Source: Actinomadura graeca (GTDB taxonomy: Bacteria > Actinomycetota > Actinomycetes > Streptosporangiales > Streptosporangiaceae). From it: DNA of 64,000 nt. Shown here piece by piece: positions 34,004-45,106 of the stretch (position 1 is its first letter; each line of letters starts with the position of its first letter). A program made the translations under genes and the position numbers. The stretch is from assembly GCF_019175365.1 (NCBI RefSeq), contig NZ_CP059572.1:5518001-5582000 (forward strand). The letters run 5' to 3'. The notes under the pieces were generated by a model. That model was not told where the DNA came from. It saw only the letters and a program-made list of their open reading frames with translations, and did no database searches.

Positions 34004-35653
34004 TCAGTCCTTGCCCTCGCGGCGCGGGCGCAGCAGCGCCTCGGCCAGCGCGAGCATGGTCTCCTCCAAGGTGGACAGCCGTTTCAGCACGTCCTCGTGC
34101 ACCGCGTTCACCTGCTTGGAGACGTCGTCGTGGACGCCGTCGACCTTCTTGCCGACCTCGGTCTCGACGTGGGAGAAGCGCTTGGCGAACTCGGACTGCG
34201 CGGCCTCGGCGCGCCGTCCCGCCTCGTCCTGCATGCCCTCGACGCGCCGGGCGAACTCCTCCTGCACGCCGCCGACCTGCCGGGCGACGTCCTCCTGCAT
34301 GTTGCCGACCTGCTTGGCCACGTTCTCGTGGATGCTGCCGACCTGCCGGGTGACGTCGTCGTGGATGTCGCCGATCCGCTTGCCGAAGTCGTCGTGCACG
34401 CCGCTGACCTGGCGCGCCACCTCGGTGTGCACCGACTCGACCTGCTTGGTCACGTCGATGTGCACCGACTCCACCCGGCGGGAGACGAGGTCGACCTGCG
34501 CCGTGAACTCCTCCAGGGCGCCGTCGACCCTCTTCGTGACCTCCTCGTGGATCCCCTCGATGCGCTTGCGGACGTTCTCGTGCACGTCCTCGAACCGGCG
34601 GGAGAACTCGTCCATGCGCTTGGCGACGTCGCTGTAGGCCGTCTCGGCGATCTGGGACATGGTCGCCTTGACCTCGTCCCGGTCCGGGCGGGCGCGCAGC
34701 TCCTCGATCAGCGGGTCGACCGCGTCGGCGAGGTGCTTCTCCAGCGCGTCGAAGCGGTCGCTGTGGTCGGTCATCGGACGCTGGGCCAGCTCGGCGAGCA
34801 GCCGGTGCAGCTCGGCGATCTCCAGCGTGGCCGGGAGCCGCCCGATCCGCTCGCCCACGCCGTCCAGGCGCCCGTCGATGCTCTCGAACCGCCCGTCCAG
34901 GCCCTCCAGCTTGCCCGACAGGCCCTCCAGCCGGCCGTCGACGCCGTCGAGCCGCCCGTCCAGCCCGTCCAGCCGGCCGCCGACGCCCTCGACCCGGCCG
35001 TTGACCGCCTCCAGCCCCTGCTCCATCCGCTCGGCCATCTCCCCGAGCGCCTGGTCGACCCGCGCCGTCACCCCGTTGATCGAGTGCTCGAGCCGCTCGG
35101 ACCGGTGGCCGAGCTCCGCGAGGGACTTGTCCAGCCGGTTGAAGCGGACGGACGCGGCCTCCATGCTGCCCTGGAGCTTGTCCAGCCGCTTGGTCATCTC
35201 CTCCATGCGCTGCGCGGCCTGCTGGGTGGCCTCGGTGATGTGCTGCGCGGAGTCCAGGACGGCCTGGATGCGGGTCAGGCCCTCGTCGACGTTCTCGGCG
35301 ACGACGCCCACGTCGGCCCACAGGGCGGGCAGCTCGGCGACGGGCTTGACCCGCTCGCCGAACGCCTCGATGTGCTCGGCGAGCCCCTCGGCCCACTCCG
35401 GGGGCTTGCTGGACAGGTCGTCGACCTGCCCGCGGACGCTGTCGATCTGCCCGGTCAGCCCGCTGAGCTCGCGCTCGCGGACCTCGCGGAGCAGCCACTC
35501 CATACCCTCCAGCCGCTGGCGGATCTCGTCCAGGACCTGACCCTGTGAGCGCTGTTCATAGACGTGGTCCTGCGCCGCACGGGCGAGCAACTCCCGCATC
35601 CGATCCGAGACCGGTTGACCCCCCGTCTGCAGGAAGTTGTGATTCGTTTCCAC
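34004..35653 (-). CDS. Long coiled-coil protein with heptad and hendecad repeats
   Basis: I chose GTG 35653 because AAGGAG lies six bases upstream. The 549-residue product is nearly all helical, acidic and basic in alternation, without membrane span or catalytic motif. Residues ~220-273 hold seven heptads of the type RLDGLDG/RLEGLSG. Residues 394-525 hold twelve uninterrupted 11-residue units such as VESVHIDVTKQ, VSGVHDDFGKR, IGDIHDDVTRQ and VGGVQEEFARR. Three more 11-mers precede (~354-386) after 7-residue breaks. Hendecads favour right-handed or membrane-surface helices, as in apolipoproteins and in the polarity proteins Scy/FilP of Streptomyces. I infer a cytoskeletal or membrane-surface scaffold. 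The C-terminus ends RRPRREGKD-like and basic. Confidence 0.85.
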   Translation of the reverse strand: METNHNFLQTGGQPVSDRMRELLARAAQDHVYEQRSQGQVLDEIRQRLEGMEWLLREVRERELSGLTGQIDSVRGQVDDLSSKPPEWAEGLAEHIEAFGERVKPVAELPALWADVGVVAENVDEGLTRIQAVLDSAQHITEATQQAAQRMEEMTKRLDKLQGSMEAASVRFNRLDKSLAELGHRSERLEHSINGVTARVDQALGEMAERMEQGLEAVNGRVEGVGGRLDGLDGRLDGVDGRLEGLSGKLEGLDGRFESIDGRLDGVGERIGRLPATLEIAELHRLLAELAQRPMTDHSDRFDALEKHLADAVDPLIEELRARPDRDEVKATMSQIAETAYSDVAKRMDEFSRRFEDVHENVRKRIEGIHEEVTKRVDGALEEFTAQVDLVSRRVESVHIDVTKQVESVHTEVARQVSGVHDDFGKRIGDIHDDVTRQVGSIHENVAKQVGNMQEDVARQVGGVQEEFARRVEGMQDEAGRRAEAAQSEFAKRFSHVETEVGKKVDGVHDDVSKQVNAVHEDVLKRLSTLEETMLALAEALLRPRREGKD

Positions 35654-36351
35654 CCGATGCTCCTTCGTGTGCCGACGCACGAAATGGCGCACGGCAATGA
35701 ATCGTGAAGTGGCCACTGTAGTGCGTGTACACCGCCGCTATAAGGGGTAGCAGGGAACATTGCGAGTTCTGTGGAATGCGCCTGTTACCCCACTGATGCG
35801 GATTGCTGGGTACCGCGGGATGTCAGGGAGAATTCCCGGTTCGGCGGGCATCGGCCGTCGGGTGGCCGCTGTCCCGGTACGGGGACGGCGTGTCCGCGCG
35901 ATGGCGGGGCCGTTCGGCGTGGAGTATGGCCGTACATCTCCACTGATATCCGGAGTTCGTGTCCTGCCCCGCGGACCGGTGGTCCCGCACGTGCCGCCCC
36001 GCCGGCGCTCCGGAGCGGGCGGTCCGGAGGTGAATTCGGGACCGTTTTCGGACGCGTCACGGACCCGGTTGCTGAACCTGCCTTGGTGTTTCTTCGCCTG
36101 AGGATCTCGACGCGCCGATTCCCGTGGCCCGTCGTGCTCTTGCCGGTGACGAGCATTCCCTGGCCAACGCAATGCCGGAAAGCGCCGATGATTTGCGCTG
36201 CCATGGCGCGTCCCCCGGGGCCCCTTGGCATTGCCCGTCCGGGCGGAAGATCTTTGGCCCGATTAGCGGCGCCGGGCCGCGCCCGGGCGGGTCTTCGGGG
36301 TAGCGGCGCGGCCGCCAGGGGCCCTCGGGCGGCCCGCCGGGGACGGGACGG
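35654..36351. other. Gene-free intergenic region
   Basis: About 700 bp with lower and uneven GC. Open frames on both strands have poor third-position GC bias, no ribosome site and no recognisable motif, so I call none. The part near 35700-35750 should hold the promoter of the coiled-coil gene: on the minus strand TTATAG, 17 bases, then TACAGT is a weak candidate. Confidence 0.5.
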
Positions 36352-37593
36352 TCAGCGGGGCACCGGCGCCGCCAGCAGCGCCACCGGATCGCGTCCCACC
36401 CTGGTCACCACCAGCGTCAGCGCGGCCCCGCCACGCCCGGCGCGCCGTCCGCCGAAACCGAGGTCGCGCCGCAGCCGGTCCACGTCGACCGCCGAACCGC
36501 GCTTCTTGACGGTCAGCACGCCCACCCCGCGGCGGCGCAGCTCGGCCCGCAGCCGCTTCACAGAGAACGGAAGCACGTCCTCGATCTCGTACGCGGACGC
36601 GAACGGGGTCGGGTGCAGGGCGTCGGAGGTGACGTAGGCGATCCGGGGGTCGGCCAGGCCGCCGCCGACCAGCTCCGCGACCTCGGCGACGAGGTGCGCG
36701 CGGATCACCGCGCCGTCGGGCTCGTAGAGGTAGCGGCCCCACGGGCGCACGTCGGGATCGTCCAGCCCGCGCGGCGTCAGCGTCCACCCTCCGTGAGGGT
36801 CCTCGTCCCTCGGCCGGTCCGCGTCGTCGGGCGGGAGGAGGGTGGCGCGGCGGCCGACGTCGCCCGCGAGACGGCCCAGCCAGATGGCGGCCTCCTTCAC
36901 GTCCCCGGCCACCGACACCCACTCCGCCTCGGCGCCGTCCGGGACGGCCTCGTGCGGGATGCCGGGCGCCACCTTGACGCAGGCCGCGGGGACCCGTCCG
37001 GCCAGGTCCAGGACGGTGTCCAGCGGCGGCTCGTAGGAGCGGGGGTCGAAGACGCGCCCCCGCGCGGTGCGGCGCCCCGGATCCGCGAAGACGGCCGCAT
37101 GCCCGGCGGGGTCCTCTTCGGTCGCGTCACCCACCCGGACCGACGCGAGACCGTCCAGCCCGAGTGCCGTGACGTTGGCCTGCGCCACCTCAGCGGTCAG
37201 CGGGTCGATCTCCACGCCGACCCCTGGGAGCCCGGCGCGCGCGCGTGCGACCAGATCCGCGCCGACCCCGCATCCCAGTTCCAGGGTTTCACCGGACAGC
37301 GAACACTCGGCGAACCGGCGCGCGCGATGCGCCGCCACGCTCGCGCGCGTGGACTGTTCCAGCCCGGCCTGCGTGAAGTACATGCGGCGGGCGTCCGGTC
37401 CGAACTTGGCCACCGCCCGGTCGCGGAGCCGCACCTGGGTCAGGGCCGCCGCCACCAGCGCCGGGTCGTGCCGTTCGCGCAGGCGGGACGCCGTGGCGAG
37501 CAGCCCGCCCTCGCTCACGTCCGCGGCGGCGGCCTCGTCCAGGACGGCCTGTCCGGCAGGGGTCAGCAGGCCCCGGAACGACGCGATGTCCAT
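36352..37593 (-). CDS. Class I SAM-dependent methyltransferase with THUMP-like domain
   Basis: The 413 residues start at ATG 37593. Residues 1-95 are a helical N-terminal domain (FRGLLTPAGQAVLDEA, FGPDARRMYFTQAGLEQSTR). The SAM-binding motif LELGCGVGADLVARARAGLPGVGVEID and the acidic AVFADPGRRTARGR (a DPxR-type active site) follow. The C-terminus (about 315-413) looks like the THUMP-like domain, with PWGRYLYEPDGAVIRAHLV and GVLTVKKRGSAVDVDRLRRDL. Family members are probable RNA methyltransferases. The substrate is not known. It stands just upstream of and divergent to groS. Confidence 0.88.
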   Translation of the reverse strand: MDIASFRGLLTPAGQAVLDEAAAADVSEGGLLATASRLRERHDPALVAAALTQVRLRDRAVAKFGPDARRMYFTQAGLEQSTRASVAAHRARRFAECSLSGETLELGCGVGADLVARARAGLPGVGVEIDPLTAEVAQANVTALGLDGLASVRVGDATEEDPAGHAAVFADPGRRTARGRVFDPRSYEPPLDTVLDLAGRVPAACVKVAPGIPHEAVPDGAEAEWVSVAGDVKEAAIWLGRLAGDVGRRATLLPPDDADRPRDEDPHGGWTLTPRGLDDPDVRPWGRYLYEPDGAVIRAHLVAEVAELVGGGLADPRIAYVTSDALHPTPFASAYEIEDVLPFSVKRLRAELRRRGVGVLTVKKRGSAVDVDRLRRDLGFGGRRAGRGGAALTLVVTRVGRDPVALLAAPVPR

Positions 37594-37689
37594 ACGCTGG
37601 AAGTTATCGGCCGGTGAACGGCGCGCGACCAGGCACGGCGGCCCGTCCCGCGAGGAGGATCCCCGGCGGAGGGGGAGGTCGTGTCCGTG

Positions 37690-37718
37690 TTGACGGGCCT
37701 CCGGGCACGGCATAGTCT
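37690..37718 (+). promoter_or_regulatory. groS-groL promoter
   Basis: TTGACG (37690-37695), exactly 17 bases, then TAGTCT (37713-37718). This is a good vegetative promoter. The predicted start at about 37725 falls at the edge of the CIRCE element, leaving a leader of about 150 nt before groS. Confidence 0.75.
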
Positions 37719-37725
37719 CCATGAC

Positions 37726-37750
37726 TGGCACTCTCCTTGCGAGAGTGCCA
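37726..37750 (+). promoter_or_regulatory. CIRCE operator (HrcA site)
   Basis: TGGCACTC-N9-GAGTGCCA is a perfect 8-bp inverted repeat with the 9-base spacer of CIRCE (consensus TTAGCACTC-N9-GAGTGCTAA). Being placed at the transcription start, HrcA binding would block the groS-groL promoter, with relief on heat shock. Confidence 0.9.
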
Positions 37751-37875
37751 AACACAGCGACAAAGGTCGGTCTGGCACCCGCGACGACAGGCCGGTCCAG
37801 GGTCGCCTCTTCTGTCACATGTGCCGGTCGGTCAGCCATGGCCGGCCGAGGACCAATCGAAGGGGAGGTCAGATC

Positions 37876-38184
37876 GTGACGACCGCCACCAAGGTTGTTC
37901 TCAAGCCGCTCGAGGACCGCATCGTCGTCCAGCCGCTTGAGGCCGAGACCACCACCGCGTCGGGCCTGGTGATCCCGGACACCGCCAAGGAGAAGCCCCA
38001 GGAGGGCACCGTCCTTGCCGTTGGCCCGGGCCGCGTCGACGACAAGGGCGAGCGCGTCCCCGTCGACGTCAAGGTCGGCGAGGTCGTGCTCTACAGCAAG
38101 TACGGCGGCACCGAGGTCAAGTACAACAACGAGGACTACCTCGTCCTCTCGGCCCGCGACGTGCTCGCGGTCATCGAGAAGTAA
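37876..38184 (+). CDS. groS: Co-chaperonin GroES
   Basis: The 102-residue GroES starts at GTG 37876, with GGGGAGG upstream. Hallmarks: [35 protein letters not shown] (mobile loop region), [43 protein letters not shown]. It caps the GroEL ring during protein folding. It is under the promoter and CIRCE just upstream and is co-transcribed with groL across an 86-bp spacer that holds a strong stem-loop. Confidence 0.97.
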   Translation: MTTATKVVLKPLEDRIVVQPLEAETTTASGLVIPDTAKEKPQEGTVLAVGPGRVDDKGERVPVDVKVGEVVLYSKYGGTEVKYNNEDYLVLSARDVLAVIEK

Positions 38185-38203
38185 TCACCGAGACGTGATG
38201 CCC

Positions 38204-38246
38204 CCGCCCCGGCAGGCGCCGCCCTTCGGCGGGGCTGCCGGGGCGG
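38204..38246 (+). promoter_or_regulatory. Perfect stem-loop between groS and groL
   Basis: CCGCCCCGGCAG (38204-38215) pairs perfectly with CTGCCGGGGCGG (38235-38246). The enclosed segment can fold into a smaller CGCC-CTTC-GGCG type hairpin. It ends 24 bp before the groL ATG. It could stabilise or process the bicistronic mRNA, or attenuate groL. Cleavage in this spacer has been reported for the mycobacterial groESL transcript. Confidence 0.65.
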
Positions 38247-38255
38247 ATCGCGTGA

Positions 38256-39899
<1,644 letters not shown>

Positions 39900-39955
39900 T
39901 CGGCCGCCGGCCGGCGGGGCCGGGCGCGCGACTCGCCCGTCCCCGAGATCATTGA

Positions 39956-39987
39956 GAGACCCCGTCCGGTGCGCCGGGCGGGGTCTC
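39956..39987 (+). terminator. Terminator after groL
   Basis: GAGACCCCG and CGGGGTCTC flank inner CCGG/CCGG pairs, forming a long stem with one mismatch 57 bp after groL. It marks the end of the groS-groL operon. Confidence 0.8.
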
Positions 39988-40012
39988 ACCGTTCCGGGTA
40001 CTTTCCCGGTGC

Positions 40013-40034
40013 GTAATGTTGTAGTGCAACTTAC
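40013..40034. promoter_or_regulatory. Inverted repeat upstream of the sigma-factor gene
   Basis: GTAATGTTG-TAGTG-CAACTTAC is an inverted repeat with one bulged base, in an AT-richer patch between the groL terminator and the sigma gene. A -10-like TAGTAT lies at 40085-40090. It may be an operator or promoter element of the sigma gene; no regulator can be assigned. Confidence 0.4.
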
Positions 40035-40276
40035 GGGAACGCCACGGAATTCGGCACTCAGGGCACGTCCGTGACTGCGTTGCGTAGTATCCCCAGACTC
40101 GTCCCCGCACTGTGACCATTCCGTTGTCGAGGACAGTGGAGACACGCCCGGCGACGCTGGGCATCATGCTTGACGTGACCGAGGGATGCTACGCCGGGAC
40201 CGTGACCGCGCGCGCTACCGAACCCTCCCGGGGGCCGACCCCCCCACCACCCCGTGAAACCGGCCGCGGGGTGCGG

Positions 40277-40858
40277 ATGCTGCGCGCGGCGAAGGCCGAC
40301 GACGGTGACCTCAAGGAGCTGACGACGCTCGCCGTCCAGGGCGACCCCGGGGCCATCGAGGTCCTCATCGGGGAGGTTCGCCCGATGGTCGTCCGTTACT
40401 GCCGTGCCCGGCTCGGCCGGGTTTCCGGGCAGTACCACATCGCCGACGACGTGGCCCAGGAGGTCTGTATCGCCGTGCTGTCGGCCCTGCCCCGCTACCG
40501 GGACATGGGCCGGCCCTTCGCGTCCTTCGTCTTCGGCATCGCCGCCCACAAGATCGCGGACGCGCTGCGCAGCGCGGTCCGCGCGGCCGTGCCCACCGAG
40601 GACCTCCCGGACGGACCGGACGACCGCCCGGGGCCCGAGGAGACGGTGGTCCGCTACATCGAGGCCCAGCGCGCCCGTGACCTGCTGACGCGCCTCCCCG
40701 ACCACCAGCGCGAACTGGTGCTGCTGCGGGTCGTGGCGGGACTGTCGGCGGAGGAGACCGGTAATGTACTGGGCATGTCCGCGGGGGCGGTACGCGTCGC
40801 GCAGCACCGGGCGCTGGCCCGGCTCCGCGCGATGGCCAGAGAGGAGTCGATCGCTTGA
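40277..40858 (+). CDS. sigD: RNA polymerase sigma factor, SigD/ShbA type
   Basis: ECF-type sigma factor related to SigD of Mycobacterium and ShbA of Streptomyces. Region 2 is [10 protein letters not shown]...[44 protein letters not shown] and region 4 is [46 protein letters not shown] start at ATG 40277 (193 residues) because third-position GC rises sharply there. In-frame starts at 40271, 40166 and 40112 (GTG) cannot be excluded. It overlaps the next gene, a match to the anti-sigma RsdA, just as in mycobacteria. In Streptomyces this sigma drives transcription of the principal sigma gene hrdB. Confidence 0.9.
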   Translation: MLRAAKADDGDLKELTTLAVQGDPGAIEVLIGEVRPMVVRYCRARLGRVSGQYHIADDVAQEVCIAVLSALPRYRDMGRPFASFVFGIAAHKIADALRSAVRAAVPTEDLPDGPDDRPGPEETVVRYIEAQRARDLLTRLPDHQRELVLLRVVAGLSAEETGNVLGMSAGAVRVAQHRALARLRAMAREESIA

Positions 40859-41625
40859 CGGAGCGGAGCCCTGGAGCCCCGGATCCGGCCGAGCCTTCGC
40901 ACTCCGGCGACGTCCCCGCGCCGGGGGCCCGGCCGTCCGCCGCGCCTCCCGCCGACCTGGGCGCGGTGCGCCGCACCGACGCGATCATCGAGGCCCTCGC
41001 GGAGCGGCGCGCCGCCGGCTCCGAGGGCGGCGACACGATCGTCCGCCTGCTCCGGGCGCTGGTCACCGACGTGGACGAGCCCGCCCGCGACCCCCGTGAC
41101 TCTCCCGAGCCCGCGCCGCCCACCGGCCCCGGCTCGGGCCCGCGCCGCCGGGGCCCCCGCACCATCGTCGCCCTGGGGGTGGCCGGTGCCATGCTGGCCA
41201 GCACCGGCGTCGCCGCCGCGGGCGACCGGGCGGGCGAGCACACGTCCGCCGCGTCGGTCCCGGCCACCGAGGCGGCCGGTGAGGCGGGAGGACCCCGCAC
41301 CGAACCCAACGACACCGAGGTCGCCAGCTTCGAGCGCCCCGCTCCGGCGCCCGTGTCCCGCCCGGCGCCGGAGCCCGGACGTCCCGGCCGCGCCGACGAC
41401 AACGGGCGCGCGGACTACGAGCGCTTCAGGAACCGGCTCGAACGTCTCCTGGCGCAACCGCCCCGCTACCGGCGGCCCGGCTACCCGACCTACGGCGGCC
41501 GTCCCGGAGACCAGGGCGCCAAGTCCGGCGAGCCGTCCGACGACGCGCGCCGCCGCCTGGACGACATCCGCCGCCGCACCCAGAAACGCCTGGACCGCTA
41601 CCAGAACTACCCGTACGACCGCTGA
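40855..41625 (+). CDS. rsdA: Anti-sigma-D factor, RsdA-like membrane protein
   Basis: Starts at TTG 40855, overlapping the sigma stop (TTGA), with AGAGGAG upstream. Of 256 residues, about 37-80 form the sigma-binding region ([18 protein letters not shown] and [22 protein letters not shown]), like the RsdA N-terminal peptide. One membrane span ([21 protein letters not shown]) follows, then a Pro/Arg-rich outer part (~150 residues). In Mycobacterium, RsdA is cut by membrane proteolysis and degraded to release SigD. The call rests on position and the N-terminal motif. Confidence 0.8.
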   Translation: MTERSPGAPDPAEPSHSGDVPAPGARPSAAPPADLGAVRRTDAIIEALAERRAAGSEGGDTIVRLLRALVTDVDEPARDPRDSPEPAPPTGPGSGPRRRGPRTIVALGVAGAMLASTGVAAAGDRAGEHTSAASVPATEAAGEAGGPRTEPNDTEVASFERPAPAPVSRPAPEPGRPGRADDNGRADYERFRNRLERLLAQPPRYRRPGYPTYGGRPGDQGAKSGEPSDDARRRLDDIRRRTQKRLDRYQNYPYDR

Positions 41626-41685
41626 TGTCCGCTCGGCCCCGTGATGTCCGCGCCAGTGAAGTAGGCCGGGACTGTGGAACACGGC

Positions 41686-43810
<2,125 letters not shown>

Positions 43811-43835
43811 CCTCGCGTAAGCTCTTCCGGGGCTC

Positions 43836-43856
43836 GTCCCCGCCACCGGCGGGGAC
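43836..43856 (+). terminator. Hairpin between guaB and guaB3
   Basis: GTCCCCGCC-ACC-GGCGGGGAC is a perfect 9-bp stem with a 3-base loop, 26 bp after guaB and 26 bp before the guaB3 start. It may terminate or attenuate, making guaB3 expression lower than guaB. Confidence 0.55.
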
Positions 43857-43881
43857 ACCGACCACGTGAGGGAAGGGCGCA

Positions 43882-45009
43882 GTGGCAGCTGAGGTGGAGA
43901 TCGGCCGGGGCAAGAGCGGCCGCCGGGCATACGCCTTCGACGACATCGGCATCGTGCCGTCGCGCCGCACGCGCGACCCCGAGGAGGTCAGCGTCGCCTG
44001 GCAGATCGACGCCTACCGCTTCGAGATGCCGCTGGTCGTCGCGCCGATGGACAGCGTGGTCAGCCCGTCCACCGCGATCGCGGTCGGACGGCTCGGCGGC
44101 CTCGCCGTCCTCGACCTCGAAGGGCTCTGGACGCGGTACGAGAGCCCCGAGCCGCTGCTCGCCGAGATCGCCTCGCTGGACGACGTCAGCGCCACCCACC
44201 GGCTCCAGGAGATCTACTCCGAGCCGATCAAGGAGGAGCTGATCGGCCGCCGGATCGAGGAGATCCGGTCGGCGGGCGTGACCGTGGCGGCGCGGCTGTC
44301 GCCGCAGCGCACCGCGCAGTTCCACAAGGCCGTCATCGACGCGGGCGTGGACCTGTTCGTGATCCGCGGCACCACCGTGTCCGCCGAGCACGTCTCCGGG
44401 CGCGCCGAGCCGCTCAACCTCAAGCAGTTCATCTACGATCTGGACGTCCCGGTGATCGTCGGCGGCTGCTCGACCTACACCGCCGCGCTGCACCTGATGC
44501 GCACCGGCGCGGCCGGCGTGCTGGTCGGGTTCGGCGGCGGCTCCGGCCACACGACCCGCACCGTGCTGGGAGTGGCGGTGCCGATGGCCACCGCGGTCGC
44601 GGACGTGGCCGCCGCGCGCCGCGACTACATGGACGAGTCCGGCGGCCGCTACGTCCACGTCATCGCCGACGGCGGCATGGTCAACAGCGGCGACATCGCG
44701 AAGGCGTTCGCCTGCGGGTCGGACGCGGTGATGGTCGGCTCGCCGTTCGCGCGCTCCTCCGAGGCGCCCGGCCGCGGCTACCACTGGGGCAGCGAGGCCC
44801 ACCACGGCGACGTCCCCCGCGGCACCCGCCTCGACCTCGGGACGATCGGGACGATGCAGGAGATCCTGCACGGCCCGTCCCATGTCGCGGACGGCTCGAT
44901 GAACCTCATCGGGGCGCTGCGCCGCGCGATGGCGACGTCCGGCTACACCGAGCTGAAGGAGTTCCAGCGGGTGCAGGTGGTCGTCGCGCCGCGCCGTCTC
45001 GGCGACTGA
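43882..45009 (+). CDS. guaB3: IMP dehydrogenase family protein GuaB3
   Basis: The 375 residues start at GTG 43882 (GGAAGGGCGCA upstream). It is an IMPDH-like barrel without CBS domains: YAFDDIGIVPSRRTRDPEEV, MPLVVAPMDSVVSPSTAIAVGRLGGLAVLDLEGLW, VIADGGMVNSGDIAKAFACGSDAVMVGSPFA. The loop that carries the catalytic Cys in GuaB reads GFGGGSGHTTR here, so the nucleophile is missing. GuaB3 follows guaB across actinobacteria. Its role in GMP metabolism remains debated. Confidence 0.93.
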   Translation: MAAEVEIGRGKSGRRAYAFDDIGIVPSRRTRDPEEVSVAWQIDAYRFEMPLVVAPMDSVVSPSTAIAVGRLGGLAVLDLEGLWTRYESPEPLLAEIASLDDVSATHRLQEIYSEPIKEELIGRRIEEIRSAGVTVAARLSPQRTAQFHKAVIDAGVDLFVIRGTTVSAEHVSGRAEPLNLKQFIYDLDVPVIVGGCSTYTAALHLMRTGAAGVLVGFGGGSGHTTRTVLGVAVPMATAVADVAAARRDYMDESGGRYVHVIADGGMVNSGDIAKAFACGSDAVMVGSPFARSSEAPGRGYHWGSEAHHGDVPRGTRLDLGTIGTMQEILHGPSHVADGSMNLIGALRRAMATSGYTELKEFQRVQVVVAPRRLGD

Positions 45010-45053
45010 GATCGGGCTCACCGATAATCGGGCGCCTCCCGGGTGGTGCCGTC

Positions 45054-45069
45054 CCTACCGTTGGGTAGG
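45054..45069 (+). promoter_or_regulatory. Inverted repeat upstream of glpD
   Basis: CCTACC-GTTG-GGTAGG is a perfect 6-bp inverted repeat 37 bp before the glpD ATG, with a second near-palindrome (CTGGTGAACCAAC) just after it. It could be an operator, for example of a glycerol regulator. No regulator gene is adjacent, so this is tentative. Confidence 0.35.
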
Positions 45070-45106
45070 TACAGCTGGTGAACCAACAGCACTGGGGGGA
45101 ATCGCG

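Noticed and set aside
35738..36231. Open frames on both strands in the 35.7-36.2 kb spacer
   Set aside because: Third-position GC is not elevated, start sites lack ribosome signals, and the translations show no domain.
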